Notes: a model not told the origin generated them from the letters alone. DNA of 61,737 bases from Leptospira licerasiae serovar Varillal str. VAR 010 (GCF_000244755.1 NZ_AHOO02000003.1:1-61737), one strand, 5' to 3'; positions 28,137-38,432 are shown, numbered from the stretch's first letter. A program made the numbers and translations.

Positions 28137-29509
28137 GATCTTATAGATTTACAGTAATTCTCCTATTCTTCTTCCTAGGATTTTCGGAAAATGTAGAAGC
28201 AAAAGCGGATTCAGAATTTTCACTTCTGGTTCATTTCAGGAAGTACTCCCATCATAATCCTTTCCAAAAAGGAACTCCATACCAGAAAAAAATACCGGCG
28301 ATCCGTTTGGATGAAAGAACCGCTCTCGCACTTTTAAAACCGGGAGAAGTCCCTCTATTCGCAGAGATCCATCCGGAAGAGTCGGCGGGAAGAAAGGCAT
28401 ATTTCCAAAAAGTAGATCTGGATACCGGACTCGGTATCGTGCTTCTTCCTGAAAATTATGGAAGAAGCAAAAAGGTATCCCCGATCGCAATTTTAGAAGA
28501 AGGAACGAGAACCCAAGGAGCATGCTCCTCCTTCTTTACGAACTTTGAATGGGGAAGTTTAGAATTTTCTAAATCGATTTTGCCTCTTTCGAAACTTTCC
28601 AGAAAGGAAAACCAGGACGGGACCAGGAGCTTTCTTTTTGCAGGAAAAAAAGTATGCGGATTCACCGACGGGTCTTGGAACGCGGGAGCGGATCTTCTAC
28701 GTAGATTCTATCATAGTAGATTTTCGTCCTCTTCTCCATTCCCTCATCCTGGTTTTTCCGCAGAAGGTTCTTTAACGCCTGCGGAGGAAGATTATTATTT
28801 TCCGAAAGGTAGCGTTGGCGCTGTAGTCTCCGAAGTTCTTCCCGGAATCGGTCCTATGCACAATCTTTTTCCTGGAGATGCGGTTCTTTCCGTAAATGGA
28901 ACTCCGGTTGCTTCCAAACAAAAACAAGTATTATATGATATTCTACTCAGCAAAGGTGGGTCTTATCTAAATTCAGGAGAATGGGTCACTCTTTCACTTT
29001 ATCGTGACGGTAGAAAAAGAGAGATACGCTACCAGCTAAAGCCGTATAACGAGGATTCTTTTCTGATCCCTGAAAGTTCTGACAAGATAGCTCCTAAATA
29101 TATCATTGCAGGCGGATTACTTTTTACCGAGCTTACTCACACTTATTTGAAAGAATACGGGGAAAAATACAAATCCTCCAGCGATAGAAAGTTAGTATAT
29201 TTAGCTGAGAGTTATTCTAAAAAACTCCATCCGGAAAGAAGCCGTATCGTATTACTTTCCAGAGCCTTCCCGGACGAGAAGAACAGGGCCTATCAGGAAT
29301 TCCAAGATTTGATCTTAGAATCAGTGAACGATAAGATAGTCGATTCCGTAGAAGGCCTGAAAGCCGCCATTTCAGAAAATAAGGACGAATTTTTGGTCTT
29401 CCGATTTTCAGGAAATAAATTGGCGGTTTTCGATAAGTCGGAGTTAAAAAGTTTGGATGAAAGGATAAAATCCTTATATTCTCTCGATTCTCTAGACAAT
29501 ATACGCTGA
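28133..29509 (+). CDS. HtrA-paralogous PDZ protein lacking the protease triad
   Basis: 458 residues, overlapping the HtrA-like stop by ATGA (28133-28136). It has a signal peptide, then a domain whose strands can be lined up with the HtrA neighbour ([14 protein letters not shown] beside [12 protein letters not shown]), but it has no His at the NAHV position and no GxSGG motif. A PDZ domain ([24 protein letters not shown]) and a C-terminal domain like that of the neighbour ([19 protein letters not shown] beside [18 protein letters not shown]) follow. Probably a non-catalytic partner or regulator. Confidence 0.75.
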   Translation: MRSYRFTVILLFFFLGFSENVEAKADSEFSLLVHFRKYSHHNPFQKGTPYQKKIPAIRLDERTALALLKPGEVPLFAEIHPEESAGRKAYFQKVDLDTGLGIVLLPENYGRSKKVSPIAILEEGTRTQGACSSFFTNFEWGSLEFSKSILPLSKLSRKENQDGTRSFLFAGKKVCGFTDGSWNAGADLLRRFYHSRFSSSSPFPHPGFSAEGSLTPAEEDYYFPKGSVGAVVSEVLPGIGPMHNLFPGDAVLSVNGTPVASKQKQVLYDILLSKGGSYLNSGEWVTLSLYRDGRKREIRYQLKPYNEDSFLIPESSDKIAPKYIIAGGLLFTELTHTYLKEYGEKYKSSSDRKLVYLAESYSKKLHPERSRIVLLSRAFPDEKNRAYQEFQDLILESVNDKIVDSVEGLKAAISENKDEFLVFRFSGNKLAVFDKSELKSLDERIKSLYSLDSLDNIR

Positions 29510-29604
29510 CAAAATTCTTGACTAGAATACCTTTCCGGGGTTTTCTTTTGTTTTCCGAATAAGAGCATTTTAAGCATTCGGAAGTTCTGAATTAGGAATT
29601 TATT

Positions 29605-30504
29605 ATGAAAATCCTTTTCGTTGATGACGAAGAAGTTATCCGAGATCTGTTCCAAGAAATTTTCGGCAGCGAATACGAACTCGTTCTTGCCGGAACCGCG
29701 GAACAGGGCTTAAGCTTAGCCGAGTCGGAAACTTTCGATCTGATCATCACCGATATCCGCCTTCCAAGGATGAACGGTATCGAGTTCATCACTAAATTGA
29801 GAGAAAAGGGAGTGGATACTCCTTTTATAGTCATTACCGGAAATCAGGACATCCAGATCTCTATCAACGCACTCCGATTAGGAGCGGTAGACTTTTTCCT
29901 AAAACCTTTCAGAATGGAGGCGATCCGTTATTCGCTCTTAAGGTTTAAGAATTTATTCTATGCTGGTAAAGATCTTGTAGACAAAAGAATGTTCCAGGTC
30001 CGGGAATCCAGACAGAAGTTCGCACTTCTTCCTAGGCTCGGAAATTTAAACCAATATGTTCATTTGATCTTAAAGTCTCTGTCCCATCTTCCCAACCTGC
30101 AGAACGAGGACCAACTCTCCTTAAAAGTCGCCTTATACGAATTGATAGGAAATGCAATTGAACACGGTTGTGCTCGGATCACCTATCATCAAAAACAAGA
30201 GTTGATGTTCCAAGAAAACGATTACTTCTCCTATGTGGATAAGATCTGCGAATCCAAAGAAGAATGGATCCAGGTGGAAGTGGACTATGACGATACAAGA
30301 GTCACGGTCATTTTGGAGGATGGAGGAGACGGTTTCGACCCTGCAAGAGTTCCTGATCCGGTGCAAGACCCGAATGCGAGCCAACTTTCAGGTAGAGGGA
30401 TCTTCTTAGTCCGTATGAATGTGGACTCTCTTTCTTATAACGACAAGGGAAACCAAGTCACCTTTGTTAAGAAGTTACAAAAAGCGAAGGCAAAACAAAC
30501 CTAA
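29605..30504 (+). CDS. response regulator fused to an HATPase domain
   Basis: 299 residues. A receiver domain (1-120) has acidic pocket Asp7/Asp8, phospho-acceptor Asp50 (LIITDIRLP), Thr78 and Lys100 (FFLKPF). A C-terminal GHKL ATPase-like domain has an N-box (ALYELIGNAIEHG), a D-x-G-x-G box (LEDGGDGFDP) and a G2 box (LSGRGIFLVR). No histidine phospho-acceptor domain is seen, so the ATPase resembles the RsbW/SpoIIAB anti-sigma kinase type. Phosphorylation could control an anti-sigma-like switch. AGGA precedes the ATG, and it is transcribed apart from the HtrA run. Confidence 0.85.
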   Translation: MKILFVDDEEVIRDLFQEIFGSEYELVLAGTAEQGLSLAESETFDLIITDIRLPRMNGIEFITKLREKGVDTPFIVITGNQDIQISINALRLGAVDFFLKPFRMEAIRYSLLRFKNLFYAGKDLVDKRMFQVRESRQKFALLPRLGNLNQYVHLILKSLSHLPNLQNEDQLSLKVALYELIGNAIEHGCARITYHQKQELMFQENDYFSYVDKICESKEEWIQVEVDYDDTRVTVILEDGGDGFDPARVPDPVQDPNASQLSGRGIFLVRMNVDSLSYNDKGNQVTFVKKLQKAKAKQT

Positions 30505-30559
30505 GCGGAAAAATTTATCAGAAATATGGAATATTCTGATTTTAAAATATATTCTCCCG

Positions 30560-31855
30560 TTACTTGGCAGAAGGTTTGTAATACGCTAAAAAATAACCGC
30601 TAAGCAAGAACCAAGAAGGGATCTGGCCTAGGAAAAACGCTCCTGCGGCTCCCATTGTCCCATATTCAGGGATCAAAAGATTATCCAAAATTAATCCAAA
30701 GATCAATCTTACTAATGCAAGTATCGCAAGTAGCCTAGGCTGCCCCAAAGCGAACAAGGCCATTCCAAGAGGAGAAAACACTAATTGGAAAAGATAATTC
30801 GGATACAATAATTGGAATACCGGAACCGATTCAGGATATTTTCCGGAGAATAATGCCGAGAAAACCCAATCTCCCAACAATACCCAAGGCGCTAATGCCA
30901 ATGCGAATACAACCGCAACTAAGATAGACTTACCCAAGTAACTTGTGAATTCCTTATTTTCGGTAAGTCTAGAGAGTTTAGGATAGATCATCGAGTTCAA
31001 AACTGAAAATAAGATCACAAACCCGCTGAATGGTTGTAAGGCAACTCCGTAAGCCGCCACCGCCTCGTTAGAATGGTATTTATTCAGAAAAAATAACTCC
31101 ATTCTATCCGATACGATCGCGAATAAAGATGCCAAAAACGCATAACGGTTGAAAGAAATGAGTTCCCTGGTTTGTTGTCGAACTTCTTCCTTATCCCCAG
31201 CCCAGTGTAGTTTTCCTCTTGGGAATAAAAGGAAGAAAAGAACGATCGTGAAAACGGGGGCGACGGAGAAGATTCCAAGTATATCTAAATGCCCTAGTGC
31301 ATGTTCCGAAAATTGATCCGCTAAGTACAGGATCAAAATACGGATCAGGTTTGGAAGTGGATACCAAATGGAAAGTGCGTGATATTGTCCGAAAGAAACG
31401 AATATACTTTCGAAATATGAATTAAACGAAAGGACGAAGCTACCGAATACCAAAAGGAATGCAGCAAGAGCATTTTCCCTTAGAAAATAAACTGCGACAC
31501 TCGTCACAAACACTAATAGAAATAATGCTGCCCATTTAACCCAAAGAGAGGACGCTAAAAGTACTCCAATTTTACGTTTGTCTTCGGTCATTGGAGAAAG
31601 AAATCGCACTAAGGCTGTGGGCAATCCGAATTCTGCCACGGCCAATAACACCGGCAGAAATCCGGAATAGTATTGGAATATTCCGTTTTCGTTCTTACTC
31701 AGGATCCTGACCGAATATACCATGAAAATAAAATTCAGTAGGGAGGCCACTACCTTGGAAAACCCTACTGAAAAGAAACTGCGTATGAATCCGGAGGTCC
31801 GTAATTTTCCGAAACTTTCGAAAATGAACTGTAAGGAGGATCCAATGCGAAGCAT
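30560..31855 (-). CDS. oligosaccharide flippase / polysaccharide transport membrane protein (MOP superfamily)
   Basis: 431 residues with about 12-14 hydrophobic segments and the repeat pattern of Wzx/RfbX-type exporters: N-terminal SVGFSKVVASLLNFIFMVYSVRILSKNENG (paraphrase: first helix then a polar loop) and a mirrored second half starting near NRYAFLASLFAIVSDRME. Likely moves lipid-linked sugars across the inner membrane. It starts 4 bases after the PAP2 phosphatase gene, suggesting one transcript and possibly a shared lipid-carrier pathway. The substrate is unknown. Confidence 0.82.
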   Translation of the reverse strand: MLRIGSSLQFIFESFGKLRTSGFIRSFFSVGFSKVVASLLNFIFMVYSVRILSKNENGIFQYYSGFLPVLLAVAEFGLPTALVRFLSPMTEDKRKIGVLLASSLWVKWAALFLLVFVTSVAVYFLRENALAAFLLVFGSFVLSFNSYFESIFVSFGQYHALSIWYPLPNLIRILILYLADQFSEHALGHLDILGIFSVAPVFTIVLFFLLFPRGKLHWAGDKEEVRQQTRELISFNRYAFLASLFAIVSDRMELFFLNKYHSNEAVAAYGVALQPFSGFVILFSVLNSMIYPKLSRLTENKEFTSYLGKSILVAVVFALALAPWVLLGDWVFSALFSGKYPESVPVFQLLYPNYLFQLVFSPLGMALFALGQPRLLAILALVRLIFGLILDNLLIPEYGTMGAAGAFFLGQIPSWFLLSGYFLAYYKPSAK

Positions 31856-31859
31856 GAAG

Positions 31860-32864
31860 TTAAGTCAGATAGATGCCTCCGCGTATCCTTTTCAAAAGAA
31901 TGGGAGCGAGATGGCCGATATAGTAACACACGATCCCATACTTAAAGTATCTGGCAACCGGATTTTCCCCCAATAGAGAGGAGAGAATTTTTCCGAGAGC
32001 CAAATAAAAGATCAAGATCCCGAGAATGATCACACCGACTCGGATCAAAAATTCAATCCAAGAATCGACTGATTTCCAATCCAGCCCTGCTCTCTTATTG
32101 TACAAAATCCCGATCCCGAAACCTGCAAGTGCTCCAGCAGAAGAGATCACCTGTTCCCAGGATTTATTCGTGGATTCAGGTTGGTTCGCATCTTGTAAAA
32201 GAACGCTAGGCAGAGTCATCGCTAAAATAAAAAGTACGAGCGACTTGAGTCTTTTTTGGTCCGGAGCTTGTCCGCTAAATCCCGGCTCTAAAATTCCAGG
32301 ATCTTTTGCAAATAAGAACTCTAATCCGAATAATATCAAAAGACCTAAAACAAAACCTCCTAGAGTATCTCCTAAGAAGTGAAGTCCTGCATACATTCTT
32401 GCAATCGGCATGAATAAGATCAAAAATGCGGTAAGCACTCTTACCCAAGGTATTCTTACATGCAAAAATAATGTTCCGTATAACACCACTGCAGTCTGCA
32501 CGTGCCCGGACGGAAATCCGTAAGAACCTTCCATGAGTCCAAGCTCGGAGGAAAAAGGTAAACCGATCGGTCTAGGTAGAGTAAGAAGAGCTTTAAAAAC
32601 TCCGTTTATAATCCCTGCAATCAATAGGCTAAGAGTCATTCTAAGCCCTACTTTACGATTCACGCAAAGATAGATGAAAGAGACTAAGCCCATAAAAAAG
32701 AGAGAAGATCCCAAGTAATGGAACAAAATTGTAAGAGGATCCAACGCAGGTTTTAGAAATGAAATATGAAGTGCCGCTAAAGGCCCGTTAGAGAATAAGA
32801 TCTCTTTCCAAAGGAAACTATCCGTCATAAAAACGATCATATAAAATTTCGGTTTTAAACGCAA
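31860..32864 (-). CDS. PAP2-family membrane phosphatase
   Basis: 334 residues, multi-spanning, with the three PAP2 signatures: KALLTLPRP (K...RP), GFPSGHVQT (PSGH) and ARMYAGLHFLGD (R....H...D). Substrates of such enzymes are undecaprenyl pyrophosphate, phosphatidate or related lipids. A C-terminal half with four more hydrophobic segments extends beyond the catalytic domain. Start TTG at 32864 with AGGAAAG upstream; ATG at 32840 or 32828 is possible. It is the upstream partner of the flippase gene. Confidence 0.82.
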   Translation of the reverse strand: MRLKPKFYMIVFMTDSFLWKEILFSNGPLAALHISFLKPALDPLTILFHYLGSSLFFMGLVSFIYLCVNRKVGLRMTLSLLIAGIINGVFKALLTLPRPIGLPFSSELGLMEGSYGFPSGHVQTAVVLYGTLFLHVRIPWVRVLTAFLILFMPIARMYAGLHFLGDTLGGFVLGLLILFGLEFLFAKDPGILEPGFSGQAPDQKRLKSLVLFILAMTLPSVLLQDANQPESTNKSWEQVISSAGALAGFGIGILYNKRAGLDWKSVDSWIEFLIRVGVIILGILIFYLALGKILSSLLGENPVARYFKYGIVCYYIGHLAPILLKRIRGGIYLT

Positions 32865-32937
32865 AATGAATTCTTTCCTAGATCTTTGCCTTCCGAGTGT
32901 TTTTAGAACATTCGATTTTTAAAGATAAGTCCCGGTT

Positions 32938-33048
32938 TGTAGGAGATCCTACATCCACAGTATCCGCAGCGTTGGAGGTCCTACATCGCAGTCGGTTGCG
33001 GTGCTGGAATTCCAACAATGCTTTATCCACCTTGTAGGAACTCCTAGA
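32938..33048. repeat. cluster of four TGTAGGA/TCCTACA-type palindromes (copy F)
   Basis: TGTAGGAGATCCTACA (32938-32953) is a perfect palindrome. GTTGGAGGTCCTACA (32971-32985), GCTGGAATTCCAACA (33003-33017) and TGTAGGAACTCCTAGA (33033-33048) are close relatives of the core found in the other elements. CGCAGAG arms are nearly absent. The cluster lies between the divergent PAP2 and icmF genes. Confidence 0.75.
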
Positions 33049-33132
33049 TCGAGATCCCCCAGTTTCCCCCCAAAATCCAGGTTGCTAGATTCTTATTCCT
33101 GCAGCATGATAGATATATAAATGGAATTTATT

Positions 33133-33144
33133 GAACGATCGTTC
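33133..33144. promoter_or_regulatory. perfect 12-bp palindrome GAACGATCGTTC, candidate icmF operator
   Basis: A perfect palindrome 66 bases upstream of the icmF ATG, in its promoter region. Its form (GAACG..CGTTC) resembles operators bound by TetR-family regulators of acyl-CoA and branched-chain metabolism. The link to such a regulator is an inference; no regulator gene is adjacent. Confidence 0.5.
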
Positions 33145-33209
33145 TCCAAACGACAAAACAAACAAAGTTCGGTTAAAATTTGTAATAGCCTGAACATTAG
33201 GAGAATATA

Positions 33210-36200
33210 ATGGAACCAGAAGTTTATATCCCCCATAATAAATTAAAATTCGTGACGGCAGCTTCACTTTTTGACGGCCATGACGCTTCCATCAATATCA
33301 TGAGAAGAATACTCCAATCCTCCGGAGCAGAAGTGGTTCATTTAGGGCATAATCGATCTGTACATGAAATTGTAGATTGTGCGATCCAGGAAGACGTGCA
33401 AGGCATTGCAGTCACAAGTTACCAAGGAGGTCACGTAGAATATTTCAAATACATGATAGACCTTTTGAAAGAAAAAGGAAGTTCTCATATCAAGGTATTT
33501 GGTGGAGGCGGAGGGACTATCCTTCCGTCTGAAATACAGGAGTTAGAAGCCTACGGAGTTTCTAAAATATATTCTCCGGATGATGGGCGTTCATTGGGTC
33601 TCCAAGGGATGATCAATGATCTATTACAAAAATCAGATTTTATTCCGCCTCATAGATTTAACGGAAATCTTTTCTCGGAGATCCGCAAAAAAAATCCGAT
33701 CGCGATCGCAGAATCCATTTCCTTGGTGGAATCTTCCGAAAATGGATCCCACAAGATCGAACCTGGAAAATTGGATTTTCCGATCTCTAAAAAAACTATT
33801 CCGATCTTAGGGATCACCGGGACCGGAGGAGCAGGAAAATCCTCTCTTACTGACGAACTCGTCAGAAGATTTATCCATGATTTCGAAGACAAAACGATAG
33901 CTATTATATCTGTAGATCCTTCTAAAAGAAAAACCGGAGGCGCACTCTTAGGAGATAGAATACGTATGAATTCCATCTCTCATCCTAGAGTGTATATGAG
34001 ATCTTTTGCAACTAGAGAAGCAAACATAGCTTTGAACCGAAATGTCAAAAAAAGTTTGGACGTTCTCAGAAGTTCAGAATTCGATTTAGTAATCGTAGAA
34101 ACGGCAGGGATCGGGCAAAGCGATTCTGAGATTACGGAAGTATCCGATCTTTCTCTTTATGTAATGACTCCCGAATTCGGCGCGGCTACACAGCTGGAAA
34201 AGATCGATATGATCGATTACGCGGATCTAATCGCTGTCAATAAGTGCGACAAAAGAGGAGCGTTAGACGCGATCAGAGATGTTCAAAAACAATTCCAAAG
34301 ATCCAGGAAATTATTCGATTCCCCTCCCGAAAAAATGCCTGTCTTCGGGACAATCGCTTCTCAATTCAATGATCCAGGAACGAACAATCTATACGTTGCA
34401 CTCATCGATTCTTTGAATAAAAAATTCAATCTTGGATGGAAATCCAATTTTGTTTCCAGTTCCGAGACTAGCCAAAAGATCCATATCATTCCACCCGATA
34501 GACAAAGATATTTGGCGGAAATCGCGGAAGAATGTGAAAAATACGAGAACTTCGTCAAAAAAGAATCCGAAACCGCAGAAGTCTTATACAGGATCAAAGG
34601 TACGATCGACGTATTAAAGGAAAGAGGTAAAAACGTTTCCGACCTGGAAGAAGAATATTCCAAAAGGGAAGCACAGCTCCATCCTGATACTAGAAAGATC
34701 CTAAAAGAATGGGATTCTAAATTAGAAAAATATTCCGGAGAATATTTCACATATACCGTCAGAGACAAAGAGATCAAGGTAGAGAATTTCACAAAATCAT
34801 TAAGTAATCTGAATATCCCTAAGGTTTCAGTACCAAAATTCCGCAACTGGGGAGAGATCGTAAAATGGTCCTATACTGAGAATTTCCCGGGAGAATTCCC
34901 TTTTGCTGCGGGAGTATTCCCTTTCAAAAGAACGGGAGAAGATCCGACACGCATGTTCGCCGGAGAAGGCGGACCGGAAAGAACAAACGCAAGATTCCAT
35001 TATGTTAGCCACGGAATGCCGGCACATCGTTTGAGTACCGCATTCGACTCAGTCACTTTATATGGAGAAGACCCAGGGCTTCGTCCCGATATTTACGGCA
35101 AAATCGGTAATTCCGGAGTAAGCATCGCAACTTTAGACGACGCTAAAAAACTTTATTCAGGCTTTGATCTCTGTAGTCCGAGCACTTCCGTGTCCATGAC
35201 GATCAACGGACCGGCTCCGATGCTTCTATCCTTCTTCTTAAATACTGCAATCGACCAGACCTGCGAGAAATACATCCGCGCAGAAGGAAAAGTGGAAGAG
35301 GCAAAATCCAAACTTGCGGAGATCTATTCCAAAAAAGGAGTTCCAATCCCTCAATACAAGGGAGAGATCCCTAAAGGAAACGACGGTCTTGGTCTTCTTC
35401 TTTTAGGGACCACTGGAGATAAGATACTTCCTAAAGAAGTTTATGAAAAGTTAAAGAAGGAGACTCTTTCTTCCGTTCGCGGCACAGTTCAAGCGGATAT
35501 TCTAAAAGAAGACCAGGCGCAGAACACTTGTATCTTCTCCACCGAATTCGCGCTAAAACTGATGGGAGATATCCAAGAATATTTTATCTGGAATAAGGTC
35601 CGAAACTTTTATTCCGTTTCCATCTCAGGGTATCATATCGCGGAAGCGGGAGCAAACCCTATCACCCAAGTTGCTTTCACTCTCGCAAACGGATTTACTT
35701 TTGTGGAATATTATCTTTCTAGAGGTATGAAGATAGACGATTTCGCTCCGAATCTTTCTTTCTTCTTCTCCAACGGGATCGATCCTGAATATGCCGTGAT
35801 AGGTAGAGTGGCACGTAAGATCTGGGCCAAGAGTATGAAGTATAAATACAGCGGATCGGAACGTTCTCAGATGTTAAAATACCATATACAGACTTCCGGT
35901 CGCTCTTTACATGCGCAAGAGATAGCGTTCAACGATATTAGGACCACCTTACAAGCGTTATATGCAATTTACGATAATTGTAATAGTTTGCATACGAACG
36001 CTTACGACGAAGCGATCACCACTCCTACGGAAGAATCCGTGAGAAGAGCGATGGCAATCCAGCTCATTATCAACAGAGAGCTAGGCCTTGCTAAAAATGA
36101 GAATCCTTTGCAAGGTTCCTTCATCATAGATGATCTTTCCGATCTTGTAGAAGAAGCGATCTTGTCCGAGTTCAGACGTATTTCAGAAAGGGGCGGTGTT

Positions 36201-36578
36201 CTTGGTGCAATGGAAAGAATGTACCAAAGAAATAAGATCCAAGAAGAATCGCTCGAGTATGAACACAAAAAACATACCGGAGAGATCCCTGTGATCGGTG
36301 TGAACACTTTCTTAGGAAAAGACGGATCTCCAACAATCCTTCCGGAAGAAGTGATCCGTTCTACAGAGGATGAGAAAAAAGCACAGATCCGCGAATTGGA
36401 GGCATTCCAATTCAGGAACCAAGAAGATTCCTCTAACGCTCTGAAAAAACTCCAGGCGGCCTGTCTTTCAGGAGAGAACGGATTCGAGGCTTTGGTAGAA
36501 GCCGGAAAGGTTTGTTCATTGGGACAAATGACACATTCTCTTTATGAAGTGGGCGGCCAATACAGAAGAAGTATGTGA
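33210..36578 (+). CDS. icmF: fused isobutyryl-CoA mutase IcmF
   Basis: Cobalamin-dependent acyl-CoA mutase fused to its own G-protein chaperone, 1122 residues. Order: N-terminal B12-binding domain with [13 protein letters not shown] (the D-x-H ligand motif, about 19-31); MeaI-like GTPase with P-loop GTGGAGKSS (about 202-210), [15 protein letters not shown] and NKCDKRG; then the TIM-barrel mutase half ([43 protein letters not shown]). IcmF interconverts isobutyryl-CoA and n-butyryl-CoA; some members act on pivalyl or isovaleryl-CoA. AGGAG precedes the start. Confidence 0.93.
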   Translation: MEPEVYIPHNKLKFVTAASLFDGHDASINIMRRILQSSGAEVVHLGHNRSVHEIVDCAIQEDVQGIAVTSYQGGHVEYFKYMIDLLKEKGSSHIKVFGGGGGTILPSEIQELEAYGVSKIYSPDDGRSLGLQGMINDLLQKSDFIPPHRFNGNLFSEIRKKNPIAIAESISLVESSENGSHKIEPGKLDFPISKKTIPILGITGTGGAGKSSLTDELVRRFIHDFEDKTIAIISVDPSKRKTGGALLGDRIRMNSISHPRVYMRSFATREANIALNRNVKKSLDVLRSSEFDLVIVETAGIGQSDSEITEVSDLSLYVMTPEFGAATQLEKIDMIDYADLIAVNKCDKRGALDAIRDVQKQFQRSRKLFDSPPEKMPVFGTIASQFNDPGTNNLYVALIDSLNKKFNLGWKSNFVSSSETSQKIHIIPPDRQRYLAEIAEECEKYENFVKKESETAEVLYRIKGTIDVLKERGKNVSDLEEEYSKREAQLHPDTRKILKEWDSKLEKYSGEYFTYTVRDKEIKVENFTKSLSNLNIPKVSVPKFRNWGEIVKWSYTENFPGEFPFAAGVFPFKRTGEDPTRMFAGEGGPERTNARFHYVSHGMPAHRLSTAFDSVTLYGEDPGLRPDIYGKIGNSGVSIATLDDAKKLYSGFDLCSPSTSVSMTINGPAPMLLSFFLNTAIDQTCEKYIRAEGKVEEAKSKLAEIYSKKGVPIPQYKGEIPKGNDGLGLLLLGTTGDKILPKEVYEKLKKETLSSVRGTVQADILKEDQAQNTCIFSTEFALKLMGDIQEYFIWNKVRNFYSVSISGYHIAEAGANPITQVAFTLANGFTFVEYYLSRGMKIDDFAPNLSFFFSNGIDPEYAVIGRVARKIWAKSMKYKYSGSERSQMLKYHIQTSGRSLHAQEIAFNDIRTTLQALYAIYDNCNSLHTNAYDEAITTPTEESVRRAMAIQLIINRELGLAKNENPLQGSFIIDDLSDLVEEAILSEFRRISERGGVLGAMERMYQRNKIQEESLEYEHKKHTGEIPVIGVNTFLGKDGSPTILPEEVIRSTEDEKKAQIRELEAFQFRNQEDSSNALKKLQAACLSGENGFEALVEAGKVCSLGQMTHSLYEVGGQYRRSM

Positions 36579-36659
36579 TCGATTAGTGATACAAATCAAT
36601 TCAGGGGACCTTTTTTTGTTTCCCTTAGGGTTTCAAAGTAGAAAATTTGGTCCAAGGCC

Positions 36660-36971
36660 ATGACTTCTTCTGCAATCCAGTTTACAGAGACACATGTATA
36701 CGCGGAAAAAAAACGCTTTAGAGTCGTTTTCGTGCGAAACGTATGTTCTGTCGAAACGGAAGAAATCGGCTTAATCCTGCAAAAGATCCAAGAAATCCAA
36801 CCGAATCTTGTGGAGCTGGATCTTGGAAACGTAGTCGCCATCCCTTCTCTCATCCTGAATCGGATCCTAAAACTTTTGGCGGAACTAAAATCTAAAGGAG
36901 TCCCGGTGGAAATCAAAACCAGCGAAGGACTCAAAACCGTCTTGAATCGACTGAAAATCTCCCTACAATGA
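36660..36971 (+). CDS. STAS-domain protein (anti-anti-sigma-like)
   Basis: 103 residues with the alternating strand-helix pattern of STAS domains: FRVVFVRNVCSVETEEIG, PNLVELDLGNVVAIPS, then a long helix (LILNRILKLLAELKSKG) and a final strand/helix. The usual D-S-S-G phosphorylation site is replaced by IPSL, so phospho-control is doubtful. Its stop overlaps the ATG of the Cys/His-rich gene (ATGA at 36968-36971), so the two are translationally coupled. Confidence 0.65.
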   Translation: MTSSAIQFTETHVYAEKKRFRVVFVRNVCSVETEEIGLILQKIQEIQPNLVELDLGNVVAIPSLILNRILKLLAELKSKGVPVEIKTSEGLKTVLNRLKISLQ

Positions 36972-37414
36972 AAACGATTTCTATCATTCTGACCCAATGT
37001 TTCCTATTCCAAAGTTTGGTATTCGGAAGCGGTTGGTTCTGCGGAATGCTCGCCGGAGAGATTAAACTTTGTCATTGTAATCACGGAAGCCAAAAAGAAA
37101 AACACTCAGACTCGGAAGATTCAAGATTCTCTTCTAAACTTGCCGATGCGGGAGAAGATCATAAAGAGCATAAGTCTTCTTCCCTACCCGATTGTCATTC
37201 CGCTAAGTCGGGAGAAGTCCATAAATGTGCCTGTAAAAAAGCAAAAGACAAGGCCTCTTATTTAAGCGGAACTATCTGCACTCAATTTTTTACTTATTCT
37301 AAATTAGAAAACATCGCTCCCCAGGCTCTTGGTTCGGAACTTCTGAGTCGCATACAAGAAGCTTCCGGAGTGTTTGTTTCTTTCGAACTCGAAAGACCCC
37401 CTCGATTCTCCTAA
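36968..37414 (+). CDS. Cys/His-rich exported protein, possibly metal-binding
   Basis: 148 residues with an N-terminal hydrophobic signal (ISIILTQCFLFQSLVFGSG). The mature part is dense in metal-ligand residues: Cys35-His-Cys37-x-His39, His46, His65, His68, Cys76-His77, His85, Cys87-x-Cys89 and Cys104. No family is recognised. It starts inside the STAS stop and ends 97 bases before the MbnP-like gene, so a copper or other soft-metal role beside that pair is a reasonable inference. Confidence 0.68.
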   Translation: MKTISIILTQCFLFQSLVFGSGWFCGMLAGEIKLCHCNHGSQKEKHSDSEDSRFSSKLADAGEDHKEHKSSSLPDCHSAKSGEVHKCACKKAKDKASYLSGTICTQFFTYSKLENIAPQALGSELLSRIQEASGVFVSFELERPPRFS

Positions 37415-37444
37415 ACATTTTCTAAACCTCGAACGAGGAAGCAT

Positions 37445-37460
37445 AGGATAGCTGTATCCT
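37445..37460 (+). promoter_or_regulatory. small inverted repeat in the mbnP upstream region
   Basis: AGGATA-GCTG-TATCCT, a perfect 6-bp dyad with a 4-base spacer, 51 bases before the MbnP-like ATG. It could be an operator or a small hairpin in the transcript from the preceding gene. Confidence 0.35.
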
Positions 37461-37479
37461 CATGCATATACGAAAAAAC

Positions 37480-37498
37480 GGAAAGTATAACACTTTCC
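37480..37498 (+). promoter_or_regulatory. hairpin directly before the mbnP ribosome binding site
   Basis: GGAAAGT (37480-37486) pairs perfectly with ACTTTCC (37492-37498) across a 5-base loop. The AGGAG ribosome binding site starts 2 bases later (37501). A similar hairpin occupies the same place before the next gene. Confidence 0.5.
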
Positions 37499-37511
37499 TC
37501 AGGAGAATATT

Positions 37512-38432
37512 ATGAAATTATTATGTAGTCATATTGTTTTAATTATTTTGATCCTTTTTGCATTCAATTGCGACGGATCTTCCAACCAAAACCTGGCTCT
37601 TTTGGCATTAGCAATACAAAACCAACCAGGGATAGAATTCAAAGCAGTCGTCGGAGATAGCGACGCAACCTGCGGAGGGGATATTACCGGACATGGAGAA
37701 AGCCATTCTAGTTCCGTCACGATCCAACACGTTGCAGGAGTGATGCCGATCGGACTCAAGGATCTTAGATTTTACGTATCCGAATTCGAATTGGTGGATC
37801 AGAACGATAATGTAATTACTTTAGATGTTCCTAATACTGGAGATTGGCAGTATGCAGGAGTTGCACTTTTGGATTTCGAAAACGGAAAAGGAAGCTGCAG
37901 CGGAACAACAGAAACTAATAATTTTGTCCAAGCTTCCGTGGAGAATAAAACTTATAAAACTCTCAGATTCACCTTGGGAGTTCCGGAAAATTTAAATCAT
38001 ATCGATTATAGTGTGGCTCCTTCCCCTCTCAATGTCTCAGGACTTGCCTGGAGTTGGACCATGGGTTATAGATTTTTCGTAGGAGAGTTTCTATCCAACG
38101 ATCCCGCAACACTCGGAAATGCGGCGGTTTTACATATGGGTTCTGCCGGTTGTTCCGAATCCGCCGGAGTTTATACATGTACAAATTCGAATCGAGCCAA
38201 GATAGAATTAACTCCAACTGAAGGATTTAATCCGTTTACTCAAAAGGTACAATTTGACCTGAAAAAAGCCGTGACCGGCTGGGATATCAGCACTGGGAGT
38301 AAATCCTGTCATTCGATGGGAGCAATGGACAGCTCGACCTGTTCCTTAGTATATCCGAATTTCGGTTTGGATTATTCCACAGGAAATGCCGGATCGGCGG
38401 CTCAGACAGTATTTGGGATCGTCTCCAAATAA
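37512..38432 (+). CDS. mbnP: MbnP-like protein (metallo-mystery pair four-Cys motif lipoprotein)
   Basis: 306 residues with a lipobox (FAFNC, Cys20). The family core is clear: LKDLRFYVSEFELVD (82-96), VALLDFENGKGSC (117-129), LRFTLGVPENLNH (151-163), APSPLNVSGLAWSW (169-182), HMGSAGC (208-214), YTCTNSNR (221-228). Cysteines after the lipobox: 54, 129, 214, 223, 266, 277. In characterised MbnP a tryptophan is oxidised to kynurenine by MbnH and helps bind copper; Trp180/Trp182 are candidates here by inference. AGGAG precedes the ATG. Expected in the periplasm or outer membrane. Confidence 0.88.
   Translation: MKLLCSHIVLIILILFAFNCDGSSNQNLALLALAIQNQPGIEFKAVVGDSDATCGGDITGHGESHSSSVTIQHVAGVMPIGLKDLRFYVSEFELVDQNDNVITLDVPNTGDWQYAGVALLDFENGKGSCSGTTETNNFVQASVENKTYKTLRFTLGVPENLNHIDYSVAPSPLNVSGLAWSWTMGYRFFVGEFLSNDPATLGNAAVLHMGSAGCSESAGVYTCTNSNRAKIELTPTEGFNPFTQKVQFDLKKAVTGWDISTGSKSCHSMGAMDSSTCSLVYPNFGLDYSTGNAGSAAQTVFGIVSK

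Noticed and set aside
36596..36997. 133-codon minus-strand frame
   Set aside because: Fully antisense to the STAS gene, which is coupled to the next gene by an ATGA overlap; the minus frame has no support.
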